A stretch of DNA of 64,000 nucleotides, from contig NZ_JBEYUS010000013.1 in the NCBI RefSeq assembly GCF_040643635.1, positions 46,340-110,339 on the forward strand, read 5' to 3'. This DNA is from Saccharopolyspora_C sp040643635 (GTDB lineage: Bacteria; Actinomycetota; Actinomycetes; Mycobacteriales; Pseudonocardiaceae). Positions 43,246 to 52,208 of this stretch are shown here, in pieces. The stretch's first letter is position 1. Each line of letters starts with the position of its first letter. Under the pieces are notes generated by a model. That model worked only from the letters and a program-made list of their open reading frames with translations. It was not told the origin of the DNA and ran no database searches. Both the position numbers and the translations under genes were made by a program.

Positions 43246-44961
43246 TCAGACCAGTGGCAGGCGCAGCGCCGCGGGCGCCTCGGCGGGGACCGCCGGGTGC
43301 TTCGGCGCGATCGGGGTCATCCGGTGGTAGCCGTCGGCCTGCGCGGCGCGCCGGTCCGGTTCGCCCTTGTTCGGCCACATCGAGAACGCCCGCTCCGCCT
43401 GCGCGGTGATCGTCAGCGACGGGTTCACCCCGAGGTTCGCGGTGATCGCGGAGCCGTCCACGATCGACAGCGTCGGGTGCCCGTAGGCCCGGTGGTACGG
43501 GTCGATGACGCCGTGCTCGGCGTCCTCCCCGATGGCGCAACCGCCGATGAAGTGCGCGGTCATCGGCATGTCGACCAGTTCGCCCCAGGTGCCGCCCGCG
43601 ATGCCGCCGATCTGCTCGGCGACCCGCTCGTTGGCCTCCTCACCGGCGGGGATGAAGCTGGGGTTGGGCGCGCCGTGGCCTTGCCGGGAGGTGAGCCGGG
43701 AGCCGAACAGGCCGCGCTTGACCCGGGTGATCAGCGAGTTGTCCAGGCTCTGCATCACCAGCAGGATGATCGTGCGCTCGCTCCAGTTCCGCACCACCGC
43801 CATCTTCAGCGCCTTCAGCGGGTCGGTGCGCACGAACCGCAGCCACTGCTTCCAGCGCGGGTCGGGGTGGTCGCCCTTGGTCGGGAAGGTCTGCAGCAGC
43901 CCCATCGCGTTGCTGCCCTTGCCGTAGCGGACGGGTTCGATGTGGGTGTCCTCGTCGGGGTGGAACGAGGAGGTGATGGCGACGCCGCTGGAGTAGTCCT
44001 GCTCGCCGAGCTGCGGCACCTGCGCGCCGATGATGGCTTCGGAATTGGTGCGGGTGAGCTCGCCGAGCTTCGCCGACAGCCGCGGCAGGTCGCCCCGGTC
44101 CCGCGCCCGGTGCAGCAGGTTCTGGGTGCCCCAGGTCCCGGCGGCGACGACGACCTGGTCGGCGGTGAACACCCGGCTGCCGAGCGCGGTCTTCGCGCCG
44201 GTGCGGCGGGTGCCGATGCGCCAGCGGCCGTCGCGGCCTTCGGCGAGCCGGTGCACGGTGGTCAGCGGGAACACCTCCGCGCCCCCGGCTTCGGCGAGGT
44301 GCAGGTAGTTCTTGACCAGCGTGTTCTTCGCCCCGACGCGGCAGCCGGTCATGCACGAGCCGCATTCGGTGCAGCCGGTGCGCTCCGGTCCGGCGCCGCC
44401 GAAGTAGGGGTCGGCGACGGTGCGCCCCGGTTCGCCGAAGTGCACGCCGACCGGCGTCGGGTGGTAGCTGTCGCCGACGCCCATGTCGGCGGCGACCTTC
44501 TTCATCACCACGTCGGACGGGGTGGTCGTCGGGTTGGTGACGACGCCCAGCATCCGGCTGGCCTGGTCGTAGTGCGGGGAGAGCTCGTCCTCCCAGTCGG
44601 TGATGTGCGCCCACTGCGAGTCGTTGTAGAACGGCTTCAGCGGCCGGTACAGCGTGTTCGCGTACACCAGCGAACCGCCGCCGACCCCGGCTCCGGCGAG
44701 GATGAGGCAGTCGCGGAGCAGGTGGATGCGCTGGATGCCGTAGCAGCCGATCTGCGGTGCCCACAGGAATCGGCGCAGGTCCCAGGAGGTCTTGGCGAAC
44801 TCGTCGTCGCTGAAGCGGCGGCCCGCTTCCAGCACGGCCACCCGGTAGCCCTTCTCGGTGAGCCGCAGCGCGGCGACGCTGCCGCCGAACCCGGAGCCGA
44901 TCACGACGACGTCGTAGTGCTGCGGACCGCGCTGACCCTGAGCACCGTTGCTGGAAGCCAT
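43246..44961 (-). CDS. GMC oxidoreductase, cholesterol-oxidase-like
   Basis: 571 residues from ATG 44961. FAD-binding loop VVVIGSGFGGSVAALRLTE, then GAGVGGGSLVYANTLYRP and the C-terminal GGCAIGEDAEHGVIDPYHRA and SLTITAQAERAF. A Cys-rich segment GCTECGSCMTGCRVGAKN near residue 200 is notable and shared with the mycobacterial ChoD (Rv3409c) group. Position between guaA and guaB3 matches choD, whose true substrate is not settled. No Tat signal, so cytoplasmic. TAACGT 7 nt before the ATG may give a leaderless message; ATG 44982 upstream is an alternative. Confidence 0.88.
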   Translation of the reverse strand: MASSNGAQGQRGPQHYDVVVIGSGFGGSVAALRLTEKGYRVAVLEAGRRFSDDEFAKTSWDLRRFLWAPQIGCYGIQRIHLLRDCLILAGAGVGGGSLVYANTLYRPLKPFYNDSQWAHITDWEDELSPHYDQASRMLGVVTNPTTTPSDVVMKKVAADMGVGDSYHPTPVGVHFGEPGRTVADPYFGGAGPERTGCTECGSCMTGCRVGAKNTLVKNYLHLAEAGGAEVFPLTTVHRLAEGRDGRWRIGTRRTGAKTALGSRVFTADQVVVAAGTWGTQNLLHRARDRGDLPRLSAKLGELTRTNSEAIIGAQVPQLGEQDYSSGVAITSSFHPDEDTHIEPVRYGKGSNAMGLLQTFPTKGDHPDPRWKQWLRFVRTDPLKALKMAVVRNWSERTIILLVMQSLDNSLITRVKRGLFGSRLTSRQGHGAPNPSFIPAGEEANERVAEQIGGIAGGTWGELVDMPMTAHFIGGCAIGEDAEHGVIDPYHRAYGHPTLSIVDGSAITANLGVNPSLTITAQAERAFSMWPNKGEPDRRAAQADGYHRMTPIAPKHPAVPAEAPAALRLPLV

Positions 44962-45067
44962 GCCGGACACGTTAGCCTTCATTACTCGCGGGTAGCTAGA
45001 CCTTCCGGCGCTCCCCCGCCGACGAATTTCCGCCCCTCGGCCCGATCCGTCCGGTTCAGGACGAGCG

Positions 45068-45096
45068 GCGCCCGGCCTGCCGAGCAGACCGGGCGC
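45068..45096. terminator. guaB3 terminator
   Basis: GCGCCCGG (45068-45075) pairs with 45089-45096, 34 nt past the guaB3 stop. Confidence 0.5.
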
Positions 45097-45129
45097 GCAC
45101 GATCAGGACCGCGGAGCGGCGCGGCAGGA

Positions 45130-46260
45130 TCACCGCCGCAGCGTCAGGCCGACCTTCTGGAACTCCTTGAGCTCCGAGTAGCCGGTCTTCGCCATCGCGC
45201 GCCGCAGCCCGCCGAACAGGTTGATGGTGCCGGACGCGTCGCTGCTCGGTCCGAACAGCAGCGTCTCCAGGTCCACACCGGCGCCGGTGAAGCCCATGAT
45301 CTCGCTGCGCGGCAGGTTCGGGTGCGCGGCGGCCGCGGTCCAGTAGTAGCCCTGGCCCGGCGCCTCCTCCGCTTCGGTGAGGGCTTCGCCCAGCACGACG
45401 GCGTCCGCACCGCAGGCGATGGCCTTGGCGATGTCACCGGAGTGGGACAGCGCGCCGTCCGCGAGCACGTGCACGTACCGGCCGCCGGTCTCGTCGAGGT
45501 AGTCGCGGCGGGCCGCGGCGGCGTCGGCGATGGCGGTGGCCATCGGCACGCCGATGCCCAGCACCTGGGTGGTCGTGGTGGCCATCGACTCGCCGAAGCC
45601 GACGATCACGCCGGCCGCGCCGGTGCGCATCAGGTGCATGGCGGTGCGGTAGTCGCCGACACCACCGGCGATCACCGGCACGTCGAGGTCGGCGATGAAG
45701 CGCTTCAGGTTGAGCGGTTCGCCGTCCCGGGCCACGTGCTCGGCGGAGACGATGGTGCCGTGCACCATCAGCACCTCGACGCCCGCGGCGAGCAGGTCGG
45801 GGGTGAGCTCTTCGGCGTGCTGCGGGCTGACCCGCGCGGCGACGGTGACCCCGGAGTCCTTGATCTGCTTGATGGCCCGGGTGAGCAGGTCGTGCCGCAC
45901 CGGCGCGGCGTGCAGCTCCTGCAGCAGCTTGATCGCGGCGGTGGGCTCCTCGCTCTCCTCCGCGACGCGCACGACCTCGAACAGCCGCTCCTCGACGTTC
46001 TCGTGCCGGGCCCAGAGCCCTTCGGCGTTGAGCACGCCCAGGCCGCCGAGCTCGCCGACGCGGATCGCCGTCGCCGGGGACACCACGGCGTCGGTCGGGT
46101 GCGTCACCAGCGGGATGCCGAACCGGTACGCGTCGATCTGCCACGACAGCGACACGTCCTGCGATGAACGGGTCCGCCGGGACGGGACGATCTCGATGTC
46201 GTCCAGCTCGTACCCGCGCATGGCCGTCCGGCCCATGCCGATCTCCACCAGATCCCGCAC
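45130..46260 (-). CDS. guaB3: IMP dehydrogenase-like protein GuaB3
   Basis: 376 residues from GTG 46260 with AGGAGGAA upstream. It has the TIM-barrel of the IMPDH/GMPR family (VPVIAGGVGDYRTAMHLMRT, GAAGVIVGFG) but no CBS pair and not the classical IMPDH catalytic loop; RYVHVLADGALSHSGDIAKA is present. This is the actinobacterial GuaB3 group; its exact reaction is debated. Begins GMGRTAMRGYELDDIEIVPS as in homologues. Unlike in Mycobacterium it is separated from guaB2 by a TetR/NmrA pair. Confidence 0.93.
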   Translation of the reverse strand: MRDLVEIGMGRTAMRGYELDDIEIVPSRRTRSSQDVSLSWQIDAYRFGIPLVTHPTDAVVSPATAIRVGELGGLGVLNAEGLWARHENVEERLFEVVRVAEESEEPTAAIKLLQELHAAPVRHDLLTRAIKQIKDSGVTVAARVSPQHAEELTPDLLAAGVEVLMVHGTIVSAEHVARDGEPLNLKRFIADLDVPVIAGGVGDYRTAMHLMRTGAAGVIVGFGESMATTTTQVLGIGVPMATAIADAAAARRDYLDETGGRYVHVLADGALSHSGDIAKAIACGADAVVLGEALTEAEEAPGQGYYWTAAAAHPNLPRSEIMGFTGAGVDLETLLFGPSSDASGTINLFGGLRRAMAKTGYSELKEFQKVGLTLRR

Positions 46261-46350
46261 GTCAGTTCCTCCTAGGTGGACCGCAGCACTCCGACGGAGC
46301 ATTCTCGCTGCCGCCGCGCCCAGTCTCGCAGCCGCCCCTCCCCGGACGGT

Positions 46351-46914
46351 TCAGCGCTGCGGTGCGAGTCCGGTCACGGCGAGCCGGAACAGCCGCTCGG
46401 CTTCGGCGGCGGCGTCGGCGCGGTGCTCGACGGCGAGCACGATGCCGACGACGAGGGTGATCAGGTCGGCGAGGTCGATCTCGGCCCGGACCGCCCCTTC
46501 CCGCACGGCCCGCGCGAGCAGCGGCGCGCCCGCGCCCTCCAGCAGTGCCGCGCACGAGTTGCCCTGCACCGGCTCGGCGGCGTCCGCGTAGGACAGCGCG
46601 GCGGCGAGCCCGCGGACGTCGGTCGAGTACGCGAGCACCTCGCCGAGCCACTCCAGCAGCGCGGCGCGGCCGTCGGGGGCGCCGGTCAGCTCGGCGGCAC
46701 GGCGGCGCAGGTCGTCGATGCGGTCGTGCGACACGGCTTCGAGCAGGGCTCGACGGGTGGGGAAGTGCCTGCGAACGGTGGCGGAGCCGACGCCCGCGGT
46801 GCGGGCGATGCGTTCCAGGGAGGCGTCGGCGCCGCGGGCGGCGACCTCCTCGGCGGCGACGGCGAGGATGCGCGCGTGGTTGCGCCGGGCGTCCGAGCGT
46901 TGACCGGCGGGCAT
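46351..46914 (-). CDS. TetR-family transcriptional repressor
   Basis: 187 residues from ATG 46914 (GGAGGTACC upstream). The N-terminal helix-turn-helix reads LERIARTAGVGSATVRRHFPTR with the preceding ILAVAAEEVAARGAD. The C-terminal ligand domain has LAYSTDVRGLAAALSYAD. It is divergent from an NmrA-type reductase, with two copies of an inverted repeat between them, so it should repress both genes until an unknown ligand binds. Confidence 0.92.
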   Translation of the reverse strand: MPAGQRSDARRNHARILAVAAEEVAARGADASLERIARTAGVGSATVRRHFPTRRALLEAVSHDRIDDLRRRAAELTGAPDGRAALLEWLGEVLAYSTDVRGLAAALSYADAAEPVQGNSCAALLEGAGAPLLARAVREGAVRAEIDLADLITLVVGIVLAVEHRADAAAEAERLFRLAVTGLAPQR

Positions 46915-46934
46915 GGCGGTACCTCCAGCTACCG

Positions 46935-46955
46935 AAACGGCGGGGTCCGCCGTAT
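46935..46955. promoter_or_regulatory. TetR operator O1
   Basis: AAACGGCGG-N3-CCGCCGTAT, an imperfect copy (7 of 9 arm pairs) of O2. Confidence 0.65.
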
Positions 46956-46968
46956 CGTACGATGCTAG

Positions 46969-46989
46969 AAACGGCGGACCCCGCCGTTT
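46969..46989. promoter_or_regulatory. TetR operator O2
   Basis: AAACGGCGG-N3-CCGCCGTTT is a perfect 9-bp-arm palindrome centred 34 bp from O1, ending 19 bp before the NmrA ATG. Confidence 0.75.
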
Positions 46990-47008
46990 ACCGTCTGAGG
47001 AGCCGAGC

Positions 47009-47926
47009 ATGCCCCCGAACCCCGCACCCGTCCTGGTCACCGGCGCCACCGGCAAGCAGGGCGGCGCCACCGCCCGCGCCCTGCTCGCCGCGGGCGTCCC
47101 CGTCCGCGCCCTGGTCCGCGACGCCACCACCGGACCCGCCACCGAGCTGCGCGCGCTCGGCGCCGAACTCGTCACCGGCGACCTCCGCCATCCCGCCTCC
47201 CTGCCGGACGCGGTGCGCGGCGCCCGCGCCGTCTTCTCGGTGCAGATGCCCGAGATCACCGCCGACGGGTTCGACTTCGCCGGTGAGGTCAGCCAGGGCG
47301 GCAACCTCGTCGAGGCGGCGCGCGCCGCCGAGGTGCCGCAATTCGTGCACACCTCGGTCAGCGGCGCCGGTCAGCACACCCGGGCCCCCGGCTGGGCGGA
47401 GGGCCGCTGGCGCGACATGGCCCCCACTCTCGACGCCAAGAGCGCCGTCCAGGACCTGGTGCGGGCGGCCGACTTCCCCAGCTGGACGTTGCTCAAGCCG
47501 CCGTTCTTCATGGAGAACTTCCGGCCCGAGATGGCGTTCCTGTTCCCCCGCGGCGTCGAGGGCGGCCTGGTCAGCGTCATCAAGCCGGACACCGAGCTGG
47601 CCCTGATCGCGGTCGCCGACATCGGCGCGGCGGCCGCGGCGGCCTTCGCCGAACCGGAGCGGTTCCACCGGGTCGAGCTGGAGCTCGCGAGCGACCGGCT
47701 GCCGATGACGCGGATCGCCGAGATCCTCACCGGCGCGCTCGGCGTCCCGCTCACCGCACCCGACCTGGACGTCGAGGCGGCGCGCGCGGCGGGCATGCCG
47801 GAGATGGGTTCGACGCACGAGTGGTTGAACGCGGTCGGCCAACCCGCCCGGCCGGAGTTCGCGGCCGAGCTCGGCCTGCCGACCACCTCGTTCGAGGAAT
47901 GGGCGACCGCGCAGCTGCGCGGGTGA
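47009..47926 (+). CDS. NmrA-like NAD(P)-binding protein
   Basis: 305 residues from ATG 47009 (TGAGGAG upstream). Rossmann motif VLVTGATGKQGGATARALLA, then GAELVTGDLRHPASL, and HTSVSGAGQHT at the place of the extended-SDR Ser. Family members include NmrA-type redox sensors and NAD(P)H:quinone or alcohol reductases. It is controlled, by layout, by the divergent TetR protein. The pair is inserted between guaB3 and guaB2. Confidence 0.88.
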   Translation: MPPNPAPVLVTGATGKQGGATARALLAAGVPVRALVRDATTGPATELRALGAELVTGDLRHPASLPDAVRGARAVFSVQMPEITADGFDFAGEVSQGGNLVEAARAAEVPQFVHTSVSGAGQHTRAPGWAEGRWRDMAPTLDAKSAVQDLVRAADFPSWTLLKPPFFMENFRPEMAFLFPRGVEGGLVSVIKPDTELALIAVADIGAAAAAAFAEPERFHRVELELASDRLPMTRIAEILTGALGVPLTAPDLDVEAARAAGMPEMGSTHEWLNAVGQPARPEFAAELGLPTTSFEEWATAQLRG

Positions 47927-47929
47927 CCC

Positions 47930-47975
47930 GGTGCGGAGTAGGGCGCGGGAACCCTCGGCTCCCGCGCCCCGCACC
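47930..47975. terminator. bidirectional terminator, NmrA / guaB2
   Basis: GGGCGCGGGA (47941-47950) pairs with 47960-47969 and, across a 5-nt bulge, GGTGCG (47930-47935) with 47970-47975. Between convergent stops. Confidence 0.75.
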
Positions 47976-49487
47976 TCACCGGGTCGTGTAGTTCGGCGCC
48001 TCGACGGTCATCGTGATGTCGTGCGGGTGCGATTCCTTCAGTCCCGCCGCGGTGATCCGCACCAGGTTCGCCCGCTGCAGCTCGGGAACGGTGGTCGAGC
48101 CGGTGTAGCCCATCCCGGAGCGCAGCCCGCCGACGAGCTGGTCCACCACCTGCGCGAGCGGCCCGCGGAACGGCACCCGGCCCTCGATGCCCTCCGGCAC
48201 CAGCTTGTCCTCGGACAGCACGTCGTCCTGGAAGTAGCGGTCCTTCGAGTACGACCGGCCCTGCCCGCGGCTCTGCATCGCGCCGAGCGAACCCATGCCC
48301 CGGTACACCTTGAACTGCTTGCCGTTGACCAGCACCAGGTCCCCGGGCGATTCGGCGGTGCCCGCGAGCAGGCTGCCCAGCATCACGCTGCTGGCACCGG
48401 CGGCGATGGCCTTCGGGATGTCCCCGGAGTACTGGATGCCGCCGTCACCGATGATCGGCACCCCGGCGGGCCTGCAAGCCTGGTCGGCCTCGTAGATGGC
48501 GCTGATCTGCGGGACGCCGACGCCCGCGACGACGCGGGTGGTGCAGATCGAGCCCGGCCCGACGCCGACCTTGACGGCGTCGGCGCCCGCGTCGACGAGC
48601 GCCTGCGCCCCGGCGCGGGTGGCGACGTTGCCGCCGATGACGTCGACCGAGTGGCCCAGCTCCTTCTTCAGGGTGGCCACGGTGTCCACGACGGCCCGGG
48701 AGTGCCCGTGCGCGGTGTCCACGACCAGCACGTCCACCCCGGCGTCGACCAGCGCCATGGCCCGCTCGTGCGAGTCGGCGCCGACGCCGACCGCGGCGCC
48801 GCACAGCAGCCGGCCGTCCGGGTCCTTGGTGGCGTTGGGGTACTGCTCGGTCTTGACGAAGTCCTTGACAGTGATCAGGCCGCGCAGCTTGCCCGCGTTG
48901 TCCACGATCGGCAGCTTCTCGACCTTGTGCCTGCGCAGCAGGCCGAGCGCGGCCTCGGCGGTGACGCCGACCTGCGCGGTCACCAGCGGCGCGGGCGTCA
49001 TGATCTCGCGCACCCGACGGGTGTGGTCCACCTCGAACCGCATGTCGCGGTTGGTGATGATGCCGACGAGGGTGCCGTCGGGGTCGGTGACGGGGACGCC
49101 GGAGATCCGGAAGCGGGCGCACAGCGCGTCCACTTCGGCCATGGTGTCCTCCGGCGAGCAGGTCACCGGGTCGGTGACCATGCCGGCTTCGGAGCGCTTC
49201 ACGACCTCGGCCTGCGCGGCCTGCTCCTCCACCGACAGGTTCCGCTGCAGGATGCCGACGCCGCCCTGGCGGGCCATGGCGATCGCCATCCGCGCCTCGG
49301 TCACGGTGTCCATCGCGGCGGACAGCAGCGGAACCCGCAGGCGCACGTTGCGCGACAGCTGCGTTCCCGTGTCGACGCCGCTGGGGATCACATCGGACTC
49401 ATCGGGAAGCAGCAGCACGTCATCGAAGGTCAACCCGAGCGTCGCGAACTTCGCAGGGAAACCGGGGGCGGTGAGTTCGCTGGTCAT
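47976..49487 (-). CDS. guaB: inosine-5'-monophosphate dehydrogenase
   Basis: 503 residues from ATG 49487. TIM-barrel opening LTFDDVLLLPDESDV, two CBS repeats (about 105-225), the catalytic loop GVGPGSICTTRVVAGVG with the active Cys, and the flap region SKDRYFQDDV. It oxidises IMP to XMP, the committed step to GMP. Equivalent to guaB2 of Mycobacterium. A TATCAT hexamer on the minus strand (49623-49628) is a plausible -10. Confidence 0.98.
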   Translation of the reverse strand: MTSELTAPGFPAKFATLGLTFDDVLLLPDESDVIPSGVDTGTQLSRNVRLRVPLLSAAMDTVTEARMAIAMARQGGVGILQRNLSVEEQAAQAEVVKRSEAGMVTDPVTCSPEDTMAEVDALCARFRISGVPVTDPDGTLVGIITNRDMRFEVDHTRRVREIMTPAPLVTAQVGVTAEAALGLLRRHKVEKLPIVDNAGKLRGLITVKDFVKTEQYPNATKDPDGRLLCGAAVGVGADSHERAMALVDAGVDVLVVDTAHGHSRAVVDTVATLKKELGHSVDVIGGNVATRAGAQALVDAGADAVKVGVGPGSICTTRVVAGVGVPQISAIYEADQACRPAGVPIIGDGGIQYSGDIPKAIAAGASSVMLGSLLAGTAESPGDLVLVNGKQFKVYRGMGSLGAMQSRGQGRSYSKDRYFQDDVLSEDKLVPEGIEGRVPFRGPLAQVVDQLVGGLRSGMGYTGSTTVPELQRANLVRITAAGLKESHPHDITMTVEAPNYTTR

Positions 49488-49722
49488 GGCGAGGCGGTGT
49501 GCCTTCCTGCAAGCAACGGTGTGGTGACCGAAGGTTCCGGGCGGGGGCTCATCGGCGATACCGGGCACCGGAGGCGGCGGTTCGACGACGTCCCCGGCGC
49601 GAGCGGCAGGTGCGATTGACCCATGATAGAGACCCCGCTGGTCAGACATGGGAAGCGGTGGTGCAACGCACGGGCGCACCCGCGCGGGCGCCCCGAGGGG
49701 CGGTGCAGGTCGCGGTGGGCGG

Positions 49723-49728
49723 TACCGT
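49723..49728 (+). promoter_or_regulatory. -10 element of a leaderless DUF5319 message
   Basis: TACCGT is followed by 7 nt and the GTG start of the DUF5319 gene; no ribosome site is present. Confidence 0.5.
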
Positions 49729-49735
49729 GCCGGGC

Positions 49736-50128
49736 GTGCCGCACGATCCGCTGCCCCCAGACCCGTTCGCGGGCGACCCGGACGACCCGAGCAGAGCGCT
49801 CGACGACCAGGAGCCCGAGTTCGGCCCGCCGCTGGGCGAGGACGAACGGGCCGAGCTCCTCTCCGACCTCACCGACCTGGCCGTCTACCAGGCGCTGCTG
49901 GAACCGCGTGGTGTCCGCGGCATCGTCGTGGACTGCACCGACTGCGGTGAACCGCACTACCACGATTGGGAGCTGCTGCGCTCCAGCCTCGAGCAGTTGC
50001 TGCACGATGGCCGGATGCGCCCGCACGAGCCCGCGTTCGCCCCGGACCCCAGCGAGTACATGAGCTGGGAGTACTGCCGCGGCTTCGCCGACGGCGTCAC
50101 CGAGACGGAGAACGAGAACACCCGCTGA
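49736..50128 (+). CDS. DUF5319 conserved actinobacterial protein
   Basis: 130 residues from GTG 49736. An acidic Pro/Asp-rich start (DPLPPDPFAGDPDDPS) is followed by a conserved part with VVDCTDCGEPHYHDWELLRS, whose CxxC plus two His could bind a metal, and YMSWEYCRGFADG. Position beside sigD/rsdA and guaB2 matches Rv3412. Function is unknown. The longer frame upstream overlaps the guaB2 promoter and is not used. Confidence 0.82.
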   Translation: MPHDPLPPDPFAGDPDDPSRALDDQEPEFGPPLGEDERAELLSDLTDLAVYQALLEPRGVRGIVVDCTDCGEPHYHDWELLRSSLEQLLHDGRMRPHEPAFAPDPSEYMSWEYCRGFADGVTETENENTR

Positions 50129-50208
50129 CCACCGGTCGAGCAGTGGCCGGTCAGCGGCGGTCCAGCGTCGGCCGGCGATCCTCGCGCGCTCCCCACCAGA
50201 ACGTGAAA

Positions 50209-50239
50209 CGGATCCGCGCCCTTCGCGGGCGCGGATCCG
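50209..50239. terminator. bidirectional terminator, DUF5319 / rsdA
   Basis: 13-bp perfect stem CGGATCCGCGCCC (50209-50221) with 50227-50239 between convergent genes. Confidence 0.75.
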
Positions 50240-50264
50240 GATTCGTGCGTCAGTGCTGCGTGCG

Positions 50265-51635
50265 TCAGTTCGGCGTCGGGAACAGCCCGCCGCCGTGGTT
50301 CGGCGCCGACGTGGAGCCGTCCGGGTTCCCGCTGGACGGCATGTCGGTGCTGTCGCTGGTCTCGCTCGGCTGCGTCGTCGGCTCCGTCGGCTCCTGCGAG
50401 GAGCTCGGCGTGGTCGGCGAGGTCGGCGTCGGCCAGTCCGGCGGCGGCAGCTGCGGGTTCGACGGCGGGGGCGGTTCGACGGTGGAGGTCGACGTCGGGC
50501 GCGAGCTCGACGAGGACTCCGAGGTGGAATCGTCGGGCACCTGCGGGTGCTGGACGCGGTACTCCAGCAGCTGGTGCCGCAGCTCCAGGTCCTTGAGGCG
50601 CGAACCGGCGTTCTGCATGGTCTGGTGCGCCAGCTGCAGCGACACCTTCGCGTCGCTGTAGTAGCCCGAGTTCAAGAGGCGCTCCGCCTCGTCCAGCTGC
50701 GACTGCGCCCGCTGCGCGGCCGCGGCCTCCTCCGTGTGGTCGTCGCTGTAGAGCACCTGCGCCACGCCCCAGAGCATGTCGCCGGGCATCGCGTCCCGGG
50801 CGGCGAGGCCGACCCCGGTGAACCCGATCATCAGCACCGCGGCGGCCGAGGCCACCGGGACCAGGTGCCTGCGGCGGGACTTGCGGCGCGGCCTGCTGCC
50901 CGCGGCGATCGCGGCGACCGCGGCATCGGTGTCCACCAGGTCGCCGATCGGCGCCGCGTCCACCTCCCGCCGCCACGCGACCAGCAGTGATTCCAGCGCG
51001 GGCGCGGTGTCGGCCGACTCCGCGGGCACGTTCGGGTTGGTGCCGCCGAGCGCGTCGAGCAGCGCGTCGTCGGCTTGCAGCTCGGAGAGGTTCAGCGGTT
51101 CCGAGCCGACCTCGTCGGCGTCGATCAGCCCCGCGACCGCGGCCTGCTCGGTGTCGGCGTCGGTGAGCAGCGGTCGTCGTCGGAAGTCCAGCACGGTGGC
51201 GCCGGCCTCCGCGGCCGAGGTGCCGAGTTCGGTCGTGACCTCGTCCTCGGGGCGCGCCACGCGAATCGTGCGCTGCTCGTCCGCCGCGTCCGCGACCGCT
51301 TCGCCGTGTTCGCCCACCGGTCCGGAGCCGCCGGTCCGTTCAGCGGATTCCGAAGACGTGGCCGAATGGGCCGAATGGACGGTAGGGTGGTCCCCGGCGT
51401 CCGATCCCGGACCGTCGGCGACGTCGGCGATGTGCGACCCGGACGCCGCCGGGGTGGCGGAGTCGGACTCTCGATTGTCGATCAGCTCGGCTCCCTCGCC
51501 AGCGGCGGGCACGGCCGGAGAATCCTCCGGCGCACGCGTTCCGCCCGCACGGTCGTCCTGCCGGCCGGAATCGACGGGATCGTCCGAGGCGTGCTCCCGT
51601 TTCGGGGCGCGCTCCGGTTCTTCCCGCTCGACCAT
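50265..51635 (-). CDS. rsdA: anti-sigma-D factor RsdA with a long N-terminal extension
   Basis: 456 residues; the ATG at 51635 follows the sigD stop without a gap and has GGAGGAGGTGG upstream, so the start is secure. The sigma-D-binding segment is LNLSELQADDALLDALGG (about 182-199). A membrane helix (VASAAAVLMIGFTGVGLAA) is at about 266-286, then a helical extracytoplasmic region (AQRAQSQLDEAERLLNSG) and a Ser/Thr/Pro-rich tail. Mycobacterial RsdA is ~300 residues; here ~180 acidic, Ser/Asp/Glu-rich residues precede the binding segment. It should hold SigD at the membrane until proteolysis. Confidence 0.88.
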   Translation of the reverse strand: MVEREEPERAPKREHASDDPVDSGRQDDRAGGTRAPEDSPAVPAAGEGAELIDNRESDSATPAASGSHIADVADGPGSDAGDHPTVHSAHSATSSESAERTGGSGPVGEHGEAVADAADEQRTIRVARPEDEVTTELGTSAAEAGATVLDFRRRPLLTDADTEQAAVAGLIDADEVGSEPLNLSELQADDALLDALGGTNPNVPAESADTAPALESLLVAWRREVDAAPIGDLVDTDAAVAAIAAGSRPRRKSRRRHLVPVASAAAVLMIGFTGVGLAARDAMPGDMLWGVAQVLYSDDHTEEAAAAQRAQSQLDEAERLLNSGYYSDAKVSLQLAHQTMQNAGSRLKDLELRHQLLEYRVQHPQVPDDSTSESSSSSRPTSTSTVEPPPPSNPQLPPPDWPTPTSPTTPSSSQEPTEPTTQPSETSDSTDMPSSGNPDGSTSAPNHGGGLFPTPN

Positions 51636-52208
51636 TCAGACCACCTCCTCCGCGGACAGCGTCTTGCGCAGCCGGGCCAGTGCGCGGTGCTGTGCCACTC
51701 GCACCGCTCCCGGAGTCGAACCGACCGCTTCGGCCGTTTCCTCCGCGGACAACCCGACGACCACCCGGAGCAGCAGGATCTCCCGCTGCTTGGCCGGGAG
51801 GACGCGCAACAGCTGCGCCATCCTGCCCGAAAGCTCACCTTGCATGGCCCGCTGCTCCGGTCCAGCCTCGGATTCCGGGGTGTCCGGAACATCCGCCACC
51901 GGCTCGGAGCGGTTGCGGGCCGACGCCCGATGAGCATCAGCCACCTTGTGCGCGGCGATGCCGTATACGAACGCCAGGAAAGGACGACCTTGATCCCGGT
52001 AGCTGGGCAACGCCGTCAGCACGGCGAGGCACACTTCCTGGGCGACGTCGTCCGCCGAAGCGAACGACCGTTCGTTTCGTCCTACCCTGGCGCGGCAATA
52101 CCGCACCACCAAAGGACGGATTTCGGCCAGCAAGCGCTCGATCGACTGACGATCGCCGTCGACGGCGGCGCCTACAAGTGCGTCCAGCCCGTCCCCCACG
52201 TTGCTCAT
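51636..52208 (-). CDS. sigD: ECF-type RNA polymerase sigma factor SigD
   Basis: 190 residues. Region 2: VVRYCRARVG and ASADDVAQEVCLAVLTALPS, then FVYGIAAHKVADAHR. Region 4: VLPAKQREILLLRVVVGLSA and GAVRVAQHRALARLRK. Operon with its anti-sigma factor and adjacency to guaB2 and whiB match sigD of Mycobacterium and the equivalent Streptomyces locus. It redirects RNA polymerase to stress or stationary-phase genes when RsdA is removed. Confidence 0.95.
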   Translation of the reverse strand: MSNVGDGLDALVGAAVDGDRQSIERLLAEIRPLVVRYCRARVGRNERSFASADDVAQEVCLAVLTALPSYRDQGRPFLAFVYGIAAHKVADAHRASARNRSEPVADVPDTPESEAGPEQRAMQGELSGRMAQLLRVLPAKQREILLLRVVVGLSAEETAEAVGSTPGAVRVAQHRALARLRKTLSAEEVV

